From: Jiangellaceae bacterium
GTDB taxonomy: Bacteria > Actinomycetota > Actinomycetes > Jiangellales > Jiangellaceae
Assembly: GCA_030146385.1 (NCBI GenBank)
Contig: JASLBX010000544.1
Location: 1-11,458 of the forward strand
Reading direction: 5' to 3'
DNA: 11,458 nucleotides
The translations under genes were made by a program, and so were the position numbers. The notes under the pieces are model-generated. The model searched no databases. It was not told the DNA's origin and saw only the letters and a program-made list of their open reading frames with translations. Positions 1 through 6,775 of this stretch are shown piece after piece. Position 1 is the stretch's first letter; the number at the start of each line of letters is the position of its first letter.

Positions 1-451
1 GCCCGAAGCTGGTCACCGAGACGACCCGTCCTGATGGCACCGCCAGCAACGCCGGCAGCAAGCGGTGCGTGAGCACGAAATGACCGAGATGGTTCACTCC
101 GACCTGCATCTCGAAGCCGTCGGCCGTCGTCTGCTTCGGGATACCCATGATCCCTGCGTTGTTTACGAGTACGTCGATGCGCGGGTGCTCTGCCAAGATC
201 GCAGACGCGCAGGCTCGCACGGAATCAAGCGACGCCAGGTCGAGCTCGTACAGCCGAAGTGCCGCGTCCGGGACGTCCGTGGTGATCTCCTGAATCGCGT
301 TGCGCGCCTTGGTCTGATCGCGCGCCGCGATCACGACTGTCGCTCCTTTGCGGGCCAGCTCGCGGGCGACCTCCAGCCCGAGACCGCCGTTCGCGCCGGT
401 CACCACCGCGACCCGCTGGTGCTGGTCCGGTATGTCAGCGGCAGACCACAT
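1..451 (-). CDS. Short-chain dehydrogenase/reductase, N-terminal part (cut by window edge)
   Basis: The first 150 residues of a classical NAD(P)-dependent short-chain dehydrogenase are visible; the rest lies beyond the left edge. The Rossmann nucleotide-binding motif TGANGGLG is at residues 18-25, the acidic DL pair at 71-72, NNAG at 97-100, the structural Asn in GVNHLGHF at about 120, and the catalytic-Ser strand VVSVTS at 143-148. The YxxxK catalytic pair would come next and is not seen. The opening MWSAADIPDQ resembles the MKWTAADIPDQ start of retinol-dehydrogenase-like SDRs in actinobacteria, so ATG at 451 is preferred, with a GAGGTG about 12 nt upstream. An in-frame GTG at 478 would add nine residues. 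It lies 46 bp after the luciferase-like gene on the same strand and is probably cotranscribed. The substrate cannot be told from the sequence. Confidence 0.9.
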   Translation of the reverse strand, partial: MWSAADIPDQHQRVAVVTGANGGLGLEVARELARKGATVVIAARDQTKARNAIQEITTDVPDAALRLYELDLASLDSVRACASAILAEHPRIDVLVNNAGIMGIPKQTTADGFEMQVGVNHLGHFVLTHRLLPALLAVPSGRVVSVTSFG

Positions 452-497
452 GAAGCGATTCTTCACCTCGTCCGGCACGAATCAAACCGGCGCATGA

Positions 498-1364
498 TCA
501 AGTCGTGAGCGCCTTGCGAGTGGCAGGTACGACTTCTTCCGCGAACCGGCGCAGCTGGTCGTCGCCCTCACCCCAGAAGATGAACGTCTGGCCGCGGAAG
601 TCGGTGGCTAGCGTGGAAAGCTCGTCGACCCACTGGTTCACCGGGCCGCGGAGGAAGCCCTCGGAGGTGCCGTCCGTGATGGTGCCGTTCACGTTGTACA
701 CGCGCCGGATTGCCGCGGGGTCGCGTCCGGCCTCGGTGGCGCCCTCGTCGACCCGGTCGTTCATCTCGGCGAGCTTGTCCAACTGGTCGCCACGGATGGA
801 CGGCACCCATCCATCCGCCAGCCGTCCAGTCATGCGTAGAGCGCGCGGACCGTTCGCCCCGATCCAGATTCCGATGTCGTGCACCGGCAGCGGACCGGAA
901 TGGACGCCGCGGAGGTGGTAGTAGTCACCCTCGTAGCGCAGGCCGCGTGCGCCACTCCATAGCTGCCGGATGACCTCGATCCCCTCGGCGAGCTGGTCGA
1001 GCGACTCCCCTGGCGAACGTCTCGTCCCGCCGTACCCCTCGATCGCGTCCCAGAACGCGCCGGCGCCCAGGCCCAGCTCGAACCGTCCGCCGGAAAGCAC
1101 GTCCAACGACGCCGCGGTCTTGGCCAGGACGCCGGCCGGACGCAGCGGCAGGCTGGCGACGTCCGGGAAGACCCGCAGCGTGCTCGTCCGGGCGAGGATC
1201 GCGCTCATCAACGAGAACGTGTCGACGAACCGCCGCTGGTATGGATGGTCCTGGATGCCGACGTAGTCCAGGCCCAGACGTTCCGCCTCGGTTGCCGTCT
1301 CGAGCAGCGGATCCGCGGCGTTCGGTATCAGGAAGTACCCGAACGTGACGTCGGGAGCCACCAT
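498..1364 (-). CDS. LLM-class (luciferase-like) flavin- or F420-dependent oxidoreductase
   Basis: This 288-residue protein is the usual length for the bacterial luciferase-like TIM-barrel family. Seen in order: the first barrel strand VTFGYFLIP (6-14), AERLGLDYVGIQDHPYQ (28-43), the SLPLRPAGVLAKTAASLDVLSGGRFELGLGAG region in pieces across 71-102 (DVLSGGR is a family hallmark), a GI-WIGANGPRALR segment (165-176) and ADGWVPS (183-189). Many actinobacterial members use F420 rather than FMN; the residues visible here do not settle which. The start ATG at 1364 is supported by AAAGGGG eight nt upstream. It is separated from the upstream DUF899 gene by 130 bp holding a hairpin, and from the downstream SDR by 46 bp. 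The reaction is a flavin-type hydride transfer or monooxygenation on an unknown substrate. Confidence 0.92.
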   Translation of the reverse strand: MVAPDVTFGYFLIPNAADPLLETATEAERLGLDYVGIQDHPYQRRFVDTFSLMSAILARTSTLRVFPDVASLPLRPAGVLAKTAASLDVLSGGRFELGLGAGAFWDAIEGYGGTRRSPGESLDQLAEGIEVIRQLWSGARGLRYEGDYYHLRGVHSGPLPVHDIGIWIGANGPRALRMTGRLADGWVPSIRGDQLDKLAEMNDRVDEGATEAGRDPAAIRRVYNVNGTITDGTSEGFLRGPVNQWVDELSTLATDFRGQTFIFWGEGDDQLRRFAEEVVPATRKALTT

Positions 1365-1440
1365 CGGCTCGACCCCTTTCGCGAGACGCCTTCGTCGGCG
1401 GGAACCCGCATCGCCGCCCGCCTATTCCGGGCACGCGCGG

Positions 1441-1468
1441 CGGCCATGGCCCTCGAGGACCATGACCG
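1441..1468 (-). terminator. Strand-biased hairpin between the DUF899 and luciferase-like genes
   Basis: This is a 28-bp imperfect palindrome centred on CTCGAG. As DNA, two symmetric pairs mismatch (1444/1465 and 1450/1459). In the minus-strand RNA both become G-U wobbles, giving an uninterrupted stem that closes on a UCGA loop. In the plus-strand RNA they are C-A mismatches. The pairing bias favours a role in the transcript running from DUF899 toward the oxidoreductase. It begins 26 nt after the DUF899 stop codon. No U-tract follows, as is common for actinobacterial terminators. It may be a terminator, an intercistronic mRNA-stabilising hairpin, or a DNA operator. Confidence 0.42.
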
Positions 1469-1494
1469 GCGGTGGCGCAGCCATCCGCGAAGCG

Positions 1495-2241
1495 TCACTC
1501 GCTGTCGTACTCGTCGTGCCGGCGGATCCAGACCTGCCAAGCGTCACCCTCGTCGCGCCCGTTCGGTGCGCGGTCGAGGATCGGGTAATAGCCCATCAGA
1601 AACTCCACTCCGCGGTCCGTCGTCGAGTAAGCGTGATAGGCGGTGCCGCCGTCACGGACGAACGTGTTGAACCCAAACCCCTCACTGATGTAACTAATGA
1701 TGTCCGTACCTGTCGCGCTGGCGTTGTGCGCAGCGATCGGCGGGAGCGCCGTCTCCATCGTCGGCGTCACGGCCTCGCGGGTTTGTTCCGGCGTGTGTGA
1801 GAAGCCGATCTCATAATTGAAGTCATTGGGCGCGGACGAAACCCAGGGGACACTCCAGCCCATGCGCCGCTTGTAGGCCTGCAGCTGCTCCAGCGGTGCT
1901 TGTGAGACGAAGATGAACGTCACGTCTCGAGCCCGTAGGTGCGGGAGCACGCCGTTGATGCCGTCGGCCATCGACGAACACGTCGGGCAACCGCCGTCAT
2001 AGTCCGGTCCGAACATGAAGTGGTAGACGAGCAACTGGGATCGCCCGTCGAAGAGCTCGACGAGAGTCTTCTCTCCCTCGTCCGTGTCGAAGCGATACTC
2101 CTTCTCCACCGGCACCCAGGGCAGATCGCGTCGTTGCTGGGCGATCTCGTCGCCGAGCCGGGTGTGCTCCTTTTCGCTGACGAGTAGCTGCTCACGTGCG
2201 GCGAGCCACTCTTCACGTGTTCCGATCTTGTGATCAATCAC
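1495..2241 (-). CDS. DUF899 family thioredoxin-fold protein
   Basis: This 248-residue cytoplasmic protein is of the DUF899 (thioredoxin-like) family. The diagnostic features are LVYHFMFGPDYDGGCP followed by TCSSMADGING, which carries a CxxC pair at Cys85/Cys88, then RDVTFIFVSQAPLEQLQAYKRRMGW at about 105-129 in the thioredoxin fold, NYEIGFSHT (142-150), and GGTAYHAYSTTDRGVEFLMGYY near 198-219. No signal peptide is present. GTG at 2241 is chosen because GGGAG lies just upstream and the MIDHKIGTREEWLAAR opening matches family starts. The frame stays open far upstream, but that stretch only overlaps the DUF2182 gene in another frame. It follows DUF2182 by 53 bp, so the two are likely cotranscribed. 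The family is presumed redox-active; its substrate is unknown. Confidence 0.93.
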   Translation of the reverse strand: MIDHKIGTREEWLAAREQLLVSEKEHTRLGDEIAQQRRDLPWVPVEKEYRFDTDEGEKTLVELFDGRSQLLVYHFMFGPDYDGGCPTCSSMADGINGVLPHLRARDVTFIFVSQAPLEQLQAYKRRMGWSVPWVSSAPNDFNYEIGFSHTPEQTREAVTPTMETALPPIAAHNASATGTDIISYISEGFGFNTFVRDGGTAYHAYSTTDRGVEFLMGYYPILDRAPNGRDEGDAWQVWIRRHDEYDSE

Positions 2242-2294
2242 GGTCTCTCCCTCTTCTTGGTTGCAACAACTTGGCTTGGCCGTGCGGTCCGAGG

Positions 2295-2981
2295 TCACAT
2301 CGGTGGCGTGAGGCCAGGAACCCACGAGGGCGCGAGGACGATCAGGACTCCAAGTCCGACGATCGCCAGCCCCACCGGCGTATCGATGGCGACTCTCGGG
2401 GGCAGGAGCTTCTGAGCGAGGACGAGGACGGCGATCACGGCCATCCAGTTGACGCTCATGACACCGATCGCAACCAGCATCAGCATTAGTCCGATGCTCG
2501 AACCGACGCAGTAGAGCCCGAACTGGAACCCGGAGTGGGCGCTCTCGCGGCAGTGCTCGCGGAACTTCCGCTTGAGTGGTGTGAACTCGTAGACACCCGC
2601 CGCGATCGCAAGCACGCCCGCGGCGAAGGTCCCGTGCGGCCGGTACACCGCATACACTGCGACGCCGAAGAGTGTCCAGACGATGATGTAGAACCCGATG
2701 AACAGCGGCACGCCGCGCATGCGCCCGGTGGCATGAGCGTGTCTCAACACTGCCGGTGCCGCACCCGGCAGCATCATCGCCGCCATCATCACCATCCAGA
2801 GCGCGACAAAGAACGCGAACGAGCCGAGCTCGGTCGCAACACCCATATCCATTCCATGCATCTGCCGGACCGCCACGACCCAACAGGCGGCTGCGAGCCC
2901 GAGCGTTGCCGTCAGCACCGCCGCCGACACGGCCGTCCCCGGTCTCCCGGTGGCGTGCGGTGCGGTGGGTGTTGTCGACAT
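2295..2981 (-). CDS. DUF2182 integral membrane protein (predicted metal-binding)
   Basis: A 228-residue protein with about six hydrophobic segments: roughly 17-38, 51-78, 89-113, 117-134, 151-178 and 179-216 (the last may be two). DUF2182 marks are the Met-rich second helix LWMVMMAAMMLPGAAP (61-76), the YEFTPLKRKFREHCR loop (131-145) and GLYCVGSSIGLMLML (156-170). In the members I know, the last motif has a Cys-Cys pair after the Gly (CxGCCW); here it is Ser-Ser, leaving Cys158 alone. The family is called metal-binding from these Met/Cys/His residues, but a defined reaction is not established. The start ATG has GGAGGA five nt upstream. It is the first gene of the leftward set and divergent from the sigma factor. 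Confidence 0.9.
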   Translation of the reverse strand: MSTTPTAPHATGRPGTAVSAAVLTATLGLAAACWVVAVRQMHGMDMGVATELGSFAFFVALWMVMMAAMMLPGAAPAVLRHAHATGRMRGVPLFIGFYIIVWTLFGVAVYAVYRPHGTFAAGVLAIAAGVYEFTPLKRKFREHCRESAHSGFQFGLYCVGSSIGLMLMLVAIGVMSVNWMAVIAVLVLAQKLLPPRVAIDTPVGLAIVGLGVLIVLAPSWVPGLTPPM

Positions 2982-3150
2982 CTGATTCCTCCGAGTGCAA
3001 GCGGTTCGTAGTTCCTACTCGGGTGGACACCGCTGCGACGCGGAACTGGGCGGTCGCGCGGCGCCCACTTCTTGGCGCGGGCGATGTCTACACTCGACCG
3101 GGTGCGACAGCCCGGCCGGCCGATGGAACGCAGCGCGAGGTGATGGAGCC
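2982..3150. promoter_or_regulatory. Divergent intergenic region, DUF2182 / ECF sigma factor
   Basis: These 169 bp separate two divergent starts and must hold a promoter for each. On the plus strand TACACT at 3089-3094 fits the TAnnnT form of a -10 box, about 57 nt ahead of the sigma GTG start, but no convincing -35 lies 16-19 bp before it. I found no GGAAC/GTT-type ECF promoter pair that could be called with confidence. Confidence 0.35.
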
Positions 3151-4146
3151 GTGAGCACCGAGCTCGTCGAGCTGGCCAGATCCGGCGACGAGGACGCGTT
3201 CCGTGAGCTGGTCGAGCCCCACCGGCGGGAACTACACGTGCACTGCTACCGGATCCTCGGGTCCGTACAGGACGCCGAGGACGCGTTGCAGGAGACGCTG
3301 CTCGCGGCGTGGCGAGGCCTCGCAGGTTTCGAGCAGCGGGCGTCATTCCGCACCTGGCTCTACTCAGTTGCCACGAGCCGAGCCTTGAACATACTCCGGG
3401 CCGCAAAGCGGAGGCCGCACGTGGAGTTGCGTCTTCCCGATGTCCAGCTTCCCGAGCCGACCCGGTTCGCCGAACCCCTCTGGCTCGAGCCGTACCCCGA
3501 CGCACTGATCGAGAACCAGCTCCAAAGCTCACCCAGCCCGGAGGCGCGCTACGAGGCCAAGGAGGCGATCTCCCTGGCCTTCGTCACGGCGCTGCAGCTG
3601 CTGCCGGCGCGACAGCGGGCCGTGCTGATCCTGCGCGACGTGCTCGGCTTCCGTGCCGCCGAGGTGGCCCAGATACTCGACACGAGCGTGGAGTCGGTGA
3701 CGAGCGCGCTCAAGCGCGCCCGCGCCAAGCTGGCAACCCGGCTGCCACACGCCGAGCCACCCCCGCAACTCGACTCAACAGCCGAACGCCTTGTCGGGCG
3801 ACTCGCCGCCGCCTTCGAGACAAACGACGTCGACGCCATCGTCGCTCTGCTCGCTGACGACGTGCAGCTGAGCATGCCGCCGCTCCCACTCGAGTACATC
3901 GGTCGCGACGACGCCGCCCGCTTCTACGCAATCGTCGTCACCCGGCCGGGCCGCCGCCGCGTCGTGCAGACCAAAGCCAACGGGCAGCCCGCGCTCGCCG
4001 TCTACACCCAGGACGCCACCGGGGATGCGTTTCGCGCGACAAGCCTGCTCGTGGTCACCATTTCCGGCCAGCGGATCGCCGCGATCACCCGCTTCGACCC
4101 GAGCGTGCTCCACCCCTTCGGGCTCCCGCACATCATGCCTAACTGA
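3151..4146 (+). CDS. ECF sigma factor with C-terminal SnoaL-like domain (SigG/TIGR02960-like)
   Basis: This 331-residue alternative sigma factor directs RNA polymerase to selected promoters. Region 2 spans about 5-85, with DEDAFRELVEPHRRELHVHCYRILGS in pieces at 13-38, DAEDALQETLLAAWRGLAGFE (41-61) and FRTWLYSVATSRALNILR (66-83). Region 4 spans about 135-195, with LQLLPARQRAVLILRDVLGF, then AEVAQILDTSVESVTSALKRAR as the helix-turn-helix. A NTF2/SnoaL-like domain follows at about 210-320. Length and order fit the SigG-like ECF group, where this tail is thought to modulate activity in place of a separate anti-sigma factor; none is encoded nearby. GTG at 3151 is chosen because region 2 begins at once and GAGG lies ten nt upstream. 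The open frame reaches back to 2995, but that stretch has no sigma similarity. It is divergent from DUF2182. Confidence 0.92.
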   Translation: MSTELVELARSGDEDAFRELVEPHRRELHVHCYRILGSVQDAEDALQETLLAAWRGLAGFEQRASFRTWLYSVATSRALNILRAAKRRPHVELRLPDVQLPEPTRFAEPLWLEPYPDALIENQLQSSPSPEARYEAKEAISLAFVTALQLLPARQRAVLILRDVLGFRAAEVAQILDTSVESVTSALKRARAKLATRLPHAEPPPQLDSTAERLVGRLAAAFETNDVDAIVALLADDVQLSMPPLPLEYIGRDDAARFYAIVVTRPGRRRVVQTKANGQPALAVYTQDATGDAFRATSLLVVTISGQRIAAITRFDPSVLHPFGLPHIMPN

Positions 4147-4211
4147 GCCAGGCGATCCTCGGGCAATAGTGACCCGGCTGACCTGGACCTGTGTGTGGCC
4201 AGCGGGCGGGA

Positions 4212-4217
4212 TACGGT
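4212..4217 (+). promoter_or_regulatory. Possible -10 box for leaderless aminotransferase mRNA
   Basis: TACGGT fits the actinobacterial TAnnnT -10 form and ends seven nt before the GTG at 4225, so transcription could begin at or next to the start codon. No strong Shine-Dalgarno site precedes that GTG, which agrees with a leaderless message. A -35 match 17-19 bp upstream is poor. Confidence 0.25.
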
Positions 4218-4224
4218 TACCGGC

Positions 4225-5427
4225 GTGTCGTTTGACGTGAAGACCGTGCGTGCTGCTTATCCAGCCCTGTCGGATGGATTCGCATACCTTGACGGTGCGG
4301 CCGGGACGCAGGTGCCGACTGCCGTCATTGATGCGATCTACAGCGCGTACCGAAACGGAATCGGCAATGTGGGCGGAGCGTTCCCGGCGAGCCACCGATC
4401 AGACGAGATCGTGGCCGAATGCCGTCGGGCCGTCGCCGACGTGGTCGGTGCGGACCCTGTCGGCGTGATTCTCGGCCCGAACATGACGACGCTCACCTAC
4501 CGGCTGGCGTACGCGCTGGCCAAGACGTGGCAGCCCGGTGACGAGGTCGTCGTCTCGCGGCTGGACCACGATGCGAACATCCGGCCCTGGGTGCAAGCCG
4601 CCGAGCGCGCTGGTGCGACCGTCCTGTGGGCCGAGGTGGACGCCGCTGGCGAGCTGCCGACCGAGCAGTACGACACCCTGCTGAGCGAGCGCACGCGGCT
4701 GGTCGCTGTCACCGCGGCAAGCAACGTGCTGGGCACGCGCCCGGACGTGGCAGCCATTGCTGCGAAGGCGCACGCCGTAGGTGCACTTGCCTATGTCGAC
4801 GGCGTGCACGCCACCGCACACGGGCCGGTGGATGTCGCTGCGCTCGGTGCCGACTTCTACGCGACCAGCGCGTACAAGTGGTGCGGCCCGCACGTCGGTG
4901 CGGTCGCGGCGGACCCCGCGCTGCTGGACCGGTTGCTGCCGGACAAGCTGGCCCCCGCGTCCGACACTGTGCCCGAGCGGTTCGAGACAGGTACGTCCCC
5001 CTTCGCGGACTTGGCCGGCGTGACGGCGGCGGTGGATCACCTCGCGAGCCTGGACGACAGTGCAACAGGAAGTCGCCGCGAGCGGCTGCTCACGTCCATG
5101 GCCACCGCGGAGGCGCACGAGTTGGCGCTGTTTGAGGTGCTTCTTACCGGGCTTCAGTCGATGGAGCAGGTACGGACGTACGGCGCGCCGGCGCAGCGTA
5201 CCGCGACCGCGTACTTCACGGTCGCCGGTCACACGCCGCGCGCCGTCGCTGAGCATCTCGCTGCCGCCGGCATCAATGTGTGGAACGGCCACAACTACGC
5301 GTGGGAGGTCACCGGCGCGCTGGGAATTCGGGATAGCGGCAGCGCCGTGCGGGCCGGCCTCGTCCACTACAACAACAGCGACGACGTGGACCGCCTGCTC
5401 GCAGCCGTGGCCGAACTAGTGGGCTGA
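4225..5427 (+). CDS. Class V aminotransferase, cysteine-desulfurase-like (VC1184/TIGR01976-type)
   Basis: A 400-residue PLP enzyme of fold type I. Seen: the N-terminal AYPALSDGFAYLDGAAGTQVP (11-31), GPNMTTLTYRLAYAL (84-98, phosphate region), SRLDHDANIRPW (111-122), AYVDGVHATAHGPVDV with the PLP-ring Asp192 and His196, and SAYKWCGPH with the Schiff-base Lys218. Near the C-terminus comes VRAGLVHYNN, where true cysteine desulfurases carry a catalytic Cys in a loop; there is none here. The protein therefore belongs to the desulfurase-like branch of unknown substrate rather than to IscS/SufS. GTG at 4225 gives the usual family start; an in-frame GTG at 4195 would add ten residues. It lies 78 bp after the sigma gene and may have its own leaderless promoter. 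A hairpin follows at 5470. Confidence 0.9.
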   Translation: MSFDVKTVRAAYPALSDGFAYLDGAAGTQVPTAVIDAIYSAYRNGIGNVGGAFPASHRSDEIVAECRRAVADVVGADPVGVILGPNMTTLTYRLAYALAKTWQPGDEVVVSRLDHDANIRPWVQAAERAGATVLWAEVDAAGELPTEQYDTLLSERTRLVAVTAASNVLGTRPDVAAIAAKAHAVGALAYVDGVHATAHGPVDVAALGADFYATSAYKWCGPHVGAVAADPALLDRLLPDKLAPASDTVPERFETGTSPFADLAGVTAAVDHLASLDDSATGSRRERLLTSMATAEAHELALFEVLLTGLQSMEQVRTYGAPAQRTATAYFTVAGHTPRAVAEHLAAAGINVWNGHNYAWEVTGALGIRDSGSAVRAGLVHYNNSDDVDRLLAAVAELVG

Positions 5428-5469
5428 GCGGCACACCCGCCGCACGCACGCTTTGCAATCCACACCGAT

Positions 5470-5488
5470 AGGAAGCGCTCCGCTTCCT
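5470..5488 (+). terminator. Hairpin terminator after the aminotransferase gene
   Basis: AGGAAGCG and CGCTTCCT form a perfect 8-bp stem around a CTC loop, 42 bp after the stop codon. No U-tract follows. A smaller GCGGC/GCCGC stem lies directly after the stop codon (5428-5443). The rest of the 159-bp gap up to 5586 shows nothing I can name. The hairpin could also serve the ABM gene, which ends at 5587 on the other strand. Confidence 0.55.
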
Positions 5489-5586
5489 GATGCGACCAAC
5501 GCCCGACTTCGCACCCGCCGCAGCATCCGTCCAGTTGCCAACGTCGCACCGCTACCGTCGGGGCGTCCGTCCTTAAGGCTTCGGGT

Positions 5587-5898
5587 TCATCGTGAGGCGC
5601 TGTGAACCTCGAAGTGGTTCACCCGCGTCTCGCGGTCGACCAGGTAGGCGTCGTCCTCCGGGTAGAACACAGCGGTCTCGATATCACTGCCGGCGAAGCC
5701 GCGAATGCTGTCAAGGTCATCCCACCAGCTTACGGTGATCACCTCGGTGGTGCCGTCGCCGAGGTCTCGCGTCCACATCTGGGCACCCTGATTCCCGGGC
5801 GTCTGCTTGTACTCCGTGATCCCGGTGCCGTTGATGTACTTGACGTACGCCGCGACCTGCTCGGTACGGATCTTGCCTCGCCACATTCGTGCGATCAC
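5587..5898 (-). CDS. Antibiotic-biosynthesis-monooxygenase (ABM) domain protein
   Basis: A 103-residue single-domain protein of the dimeric alpha/beta barrel type. IARMWRGKI (2-10) is the first strand, AAYVKYINGTG (16-26) the first helix, GNQGAQMWTRDLGDGTTEVITVSWWDD spans strands two and three (about 35-61), and ETAVFYPEDDAYLVDRETRVNHFEVH the C-terminal part (74-99). Such proteins act as small cofactor-free oxygenases or as stress-related monooxygenases; no substrate can be inferred. GTG at 5898 is chosen because GGGAG lies five nt upstream and the first strand begins at residue 2. An upstream in-frame ATG at 5949 would add 17 residues without similarity and overlap the divergent methyltransferase start. 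Only 49 bp separate the two divergent starts. Confidence 0.85.
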   Translation of the reverse strand: MIARMWRGKIRTEQVAAYVKYINGTGITEYKQTPGNQGAQMWTRDLGDGTTEVITVSWWDDLDSIRGFAGSDIETAVFYPEDDAYLVDRETRVNHFEVHSASR

Positions 5899-5947
5899 AT
5901 CGGCTCCCTCGATCGATTCTCGCGTCGTGTGGTGCAACCATGTGTCC
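5899..5947. promoter_or_regulatory. Compact divergent promoter region, ABM / methyltransferase
   Basis: These 49 bp between two start codons hold the ABM ribosome-binding site (GGGAG on the minus strand) and must hold at least part of both promoters. No clear -10/-35 pair is visible. The methyltransferase start has no good Shine-Dalgarno site, so its message may have a very short leader. Confidence 0.3.
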
Positions 5948-6595
5948 ATGGCGGCCTGTTGCGAACCACAAGGCTACGACCGGATCTTCAGCGCTCGGCA
6001 GGCCCAGCGCGCGGCCGCGCGGTATCGCAAGTCAGGCCTGGGATGGGCGCCACGCCGTACGGCCGAACTGTTCCGAGACGGAGTCATTGCCGGACGGACG
6101 CTGCTCGAGATCGGCGGCGGCGTCGGGGACCTGCAGGTCGAGTTGCTCCGCGCCGGAGTCGACCATGCGACCAGCATTGAGCTTTCCCCCGCCTACGAGC
6201 AGGCCGCGAGCGGGCTCCTCCAGGAGGGAGGTCTCGCCGATCGCTGCAAGCGGCTGGTCGGCAACTTCGCCAACCGCCCGGAGCTCGCAGGCCCGGCCGA
6301 CGTCGTCGTCCTGCACTCTGTGGTCTGCTGCTACCCCGAGCCGGACCGTCTGCTGGTGCCGGCGGCCAAGGCAACACGCCGGCATCTCGTGATCAGCTAT
6401 CCACGCGAGACGTGGTGGTTCCGGGCCTGGGCACCCATAGCGAACCTGTACCCGCGGATGACCGGAAGCGACTTCCGGTTCTACGTGCACCCCGTGACAA
6501 AACTCCTGGACGCGCTTGAGAGCAGCGGCCTACGCCTGATCCACACCGAGCGGAACCGGATCGATCATCTCGCGGTGTTCACCCGCGACCGGTAA
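5948..6595 (+). CDS. Class I SAM-dependent methyltransferase with Cys-Cys N-terminus
   Basis: A 215-residue protein with a complete class I methyltransferase core. Motif I is LLEIGGGVGDLQVELL (52-67) and binds SAM. SIELSPAY (77-83) supplies the acidic residue for the ribose, ADVVVLHSVVCCYPEPDRLL (117-136) is the motif IV region, and HLVISYPRETWWFRAW (146-161) follows as strand five. The N-terminus MAACCEPQGYDRIFSARQAQRAAARYRKSGL has a Cys-Cys pair at 4-5 and a YRKxGL turn that I recognise from a group of uncharacterised actinobacterial methyltransferases. ATG at 5948 is chosen; GTG at 5942 is also in frame and adds two residues. It ends 3 nt before the stop of a convergent membrane protein gene. 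The substrate is unknown; a small molecule is likely but not shown. Confidence 0.9.
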   Translation: MAACCEPQGYDRIFSARQAQRAAARYRKSGLGWAPRRTAELFRDGVIAGRTLLEIGGGVGDLQVELLRAGVDHATSIELSPAYEQAASGLLQEGGLADRCKRLVGNFANRPELAGPADVVVLHSVVCCYPEPDRLLVPAAKATRRHLVISYPRETWWFRAWAPIANLYPRMTGSDFRFYVHPVTKLLDALESSGLRLIHTERNRIDHLAVFTRDR

Positions 6596-6598
6596 CGG

Positions 6599-6775
6599 TC
6601 AGTCGAGGGCCGCAAAGACCTCGTAAACCATGAACGCCGGCCACAGGAACCCTTGCACGACTGCAAGTACGTACTCCCAGAACGAGTCTGCCTGCTGCCA
6701 GAAGTACACCAGTGCACCGAAGATGCCGAGCCCGTAGATCGCTCCACCCGCTGCCGTGCCAGAGCTGTTGCTCAC
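6599..6775 (-). CDS. Small membrane protein, 58 residues
   Basis: A short gene with strong translation signals: GTG start with GGAGG six nt upstream and a TGA stop. The product has two likely membrane segments, GGAIYGLGIFGALVYFW (10-26) and FWEYVLAVVQGFLWPAFMVY (32-51), joined by QQADS, and a short acidic tail (EVFAALD). The aromatic-rich pattern, YGLG-GALVYFWQ then WPAFMVYE, resembles small conserved actinobacterial membrane proteins of unknown function. Base use is normal for the window. It converges with the methyltransferase gene, the two stops being 3 nt apart, and is divergent from the YciC-like gene across 168 bp. It might bind or modulate a membrane partner, but nothing in the sequence says which. 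Confidence 0.78.
   Translation of the reverse strand: MSNSSGTAAGGAIYGLGIFGALVYFWQQADSFWEYVLAVVQGFLWPAFMVYEVFAALD

Noticed and set aside
65..508. Plus-strand open frame over the SDR gene
   Set aside because: The minus strand carries every N-terminal SDR motif in order; the plus-strand product has no recognisable feature.
2242..3030. Upstream extension of the DUF899 frame to a 511-residue protein
   Set aside because: The added part overlaps the DUF2182 gene in another frame, is arginine-rich without family similarity, and the GTG at 2241 has a strong ribosome-binding site.
3775..4395. Minus-strand open frame across the sigma/aminotransferase junction
   Set aside because: It crosses two supported genes in antisense and shows no domain or start signal.
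4399..5367. Open frame of 322 codons opposite the aminotransferase gene
   Set aside because: It is the antisense of a well-supported PLP enzyme; its Arg/Gly/His-rich product matches no family and comes from GC-rich codon bias.
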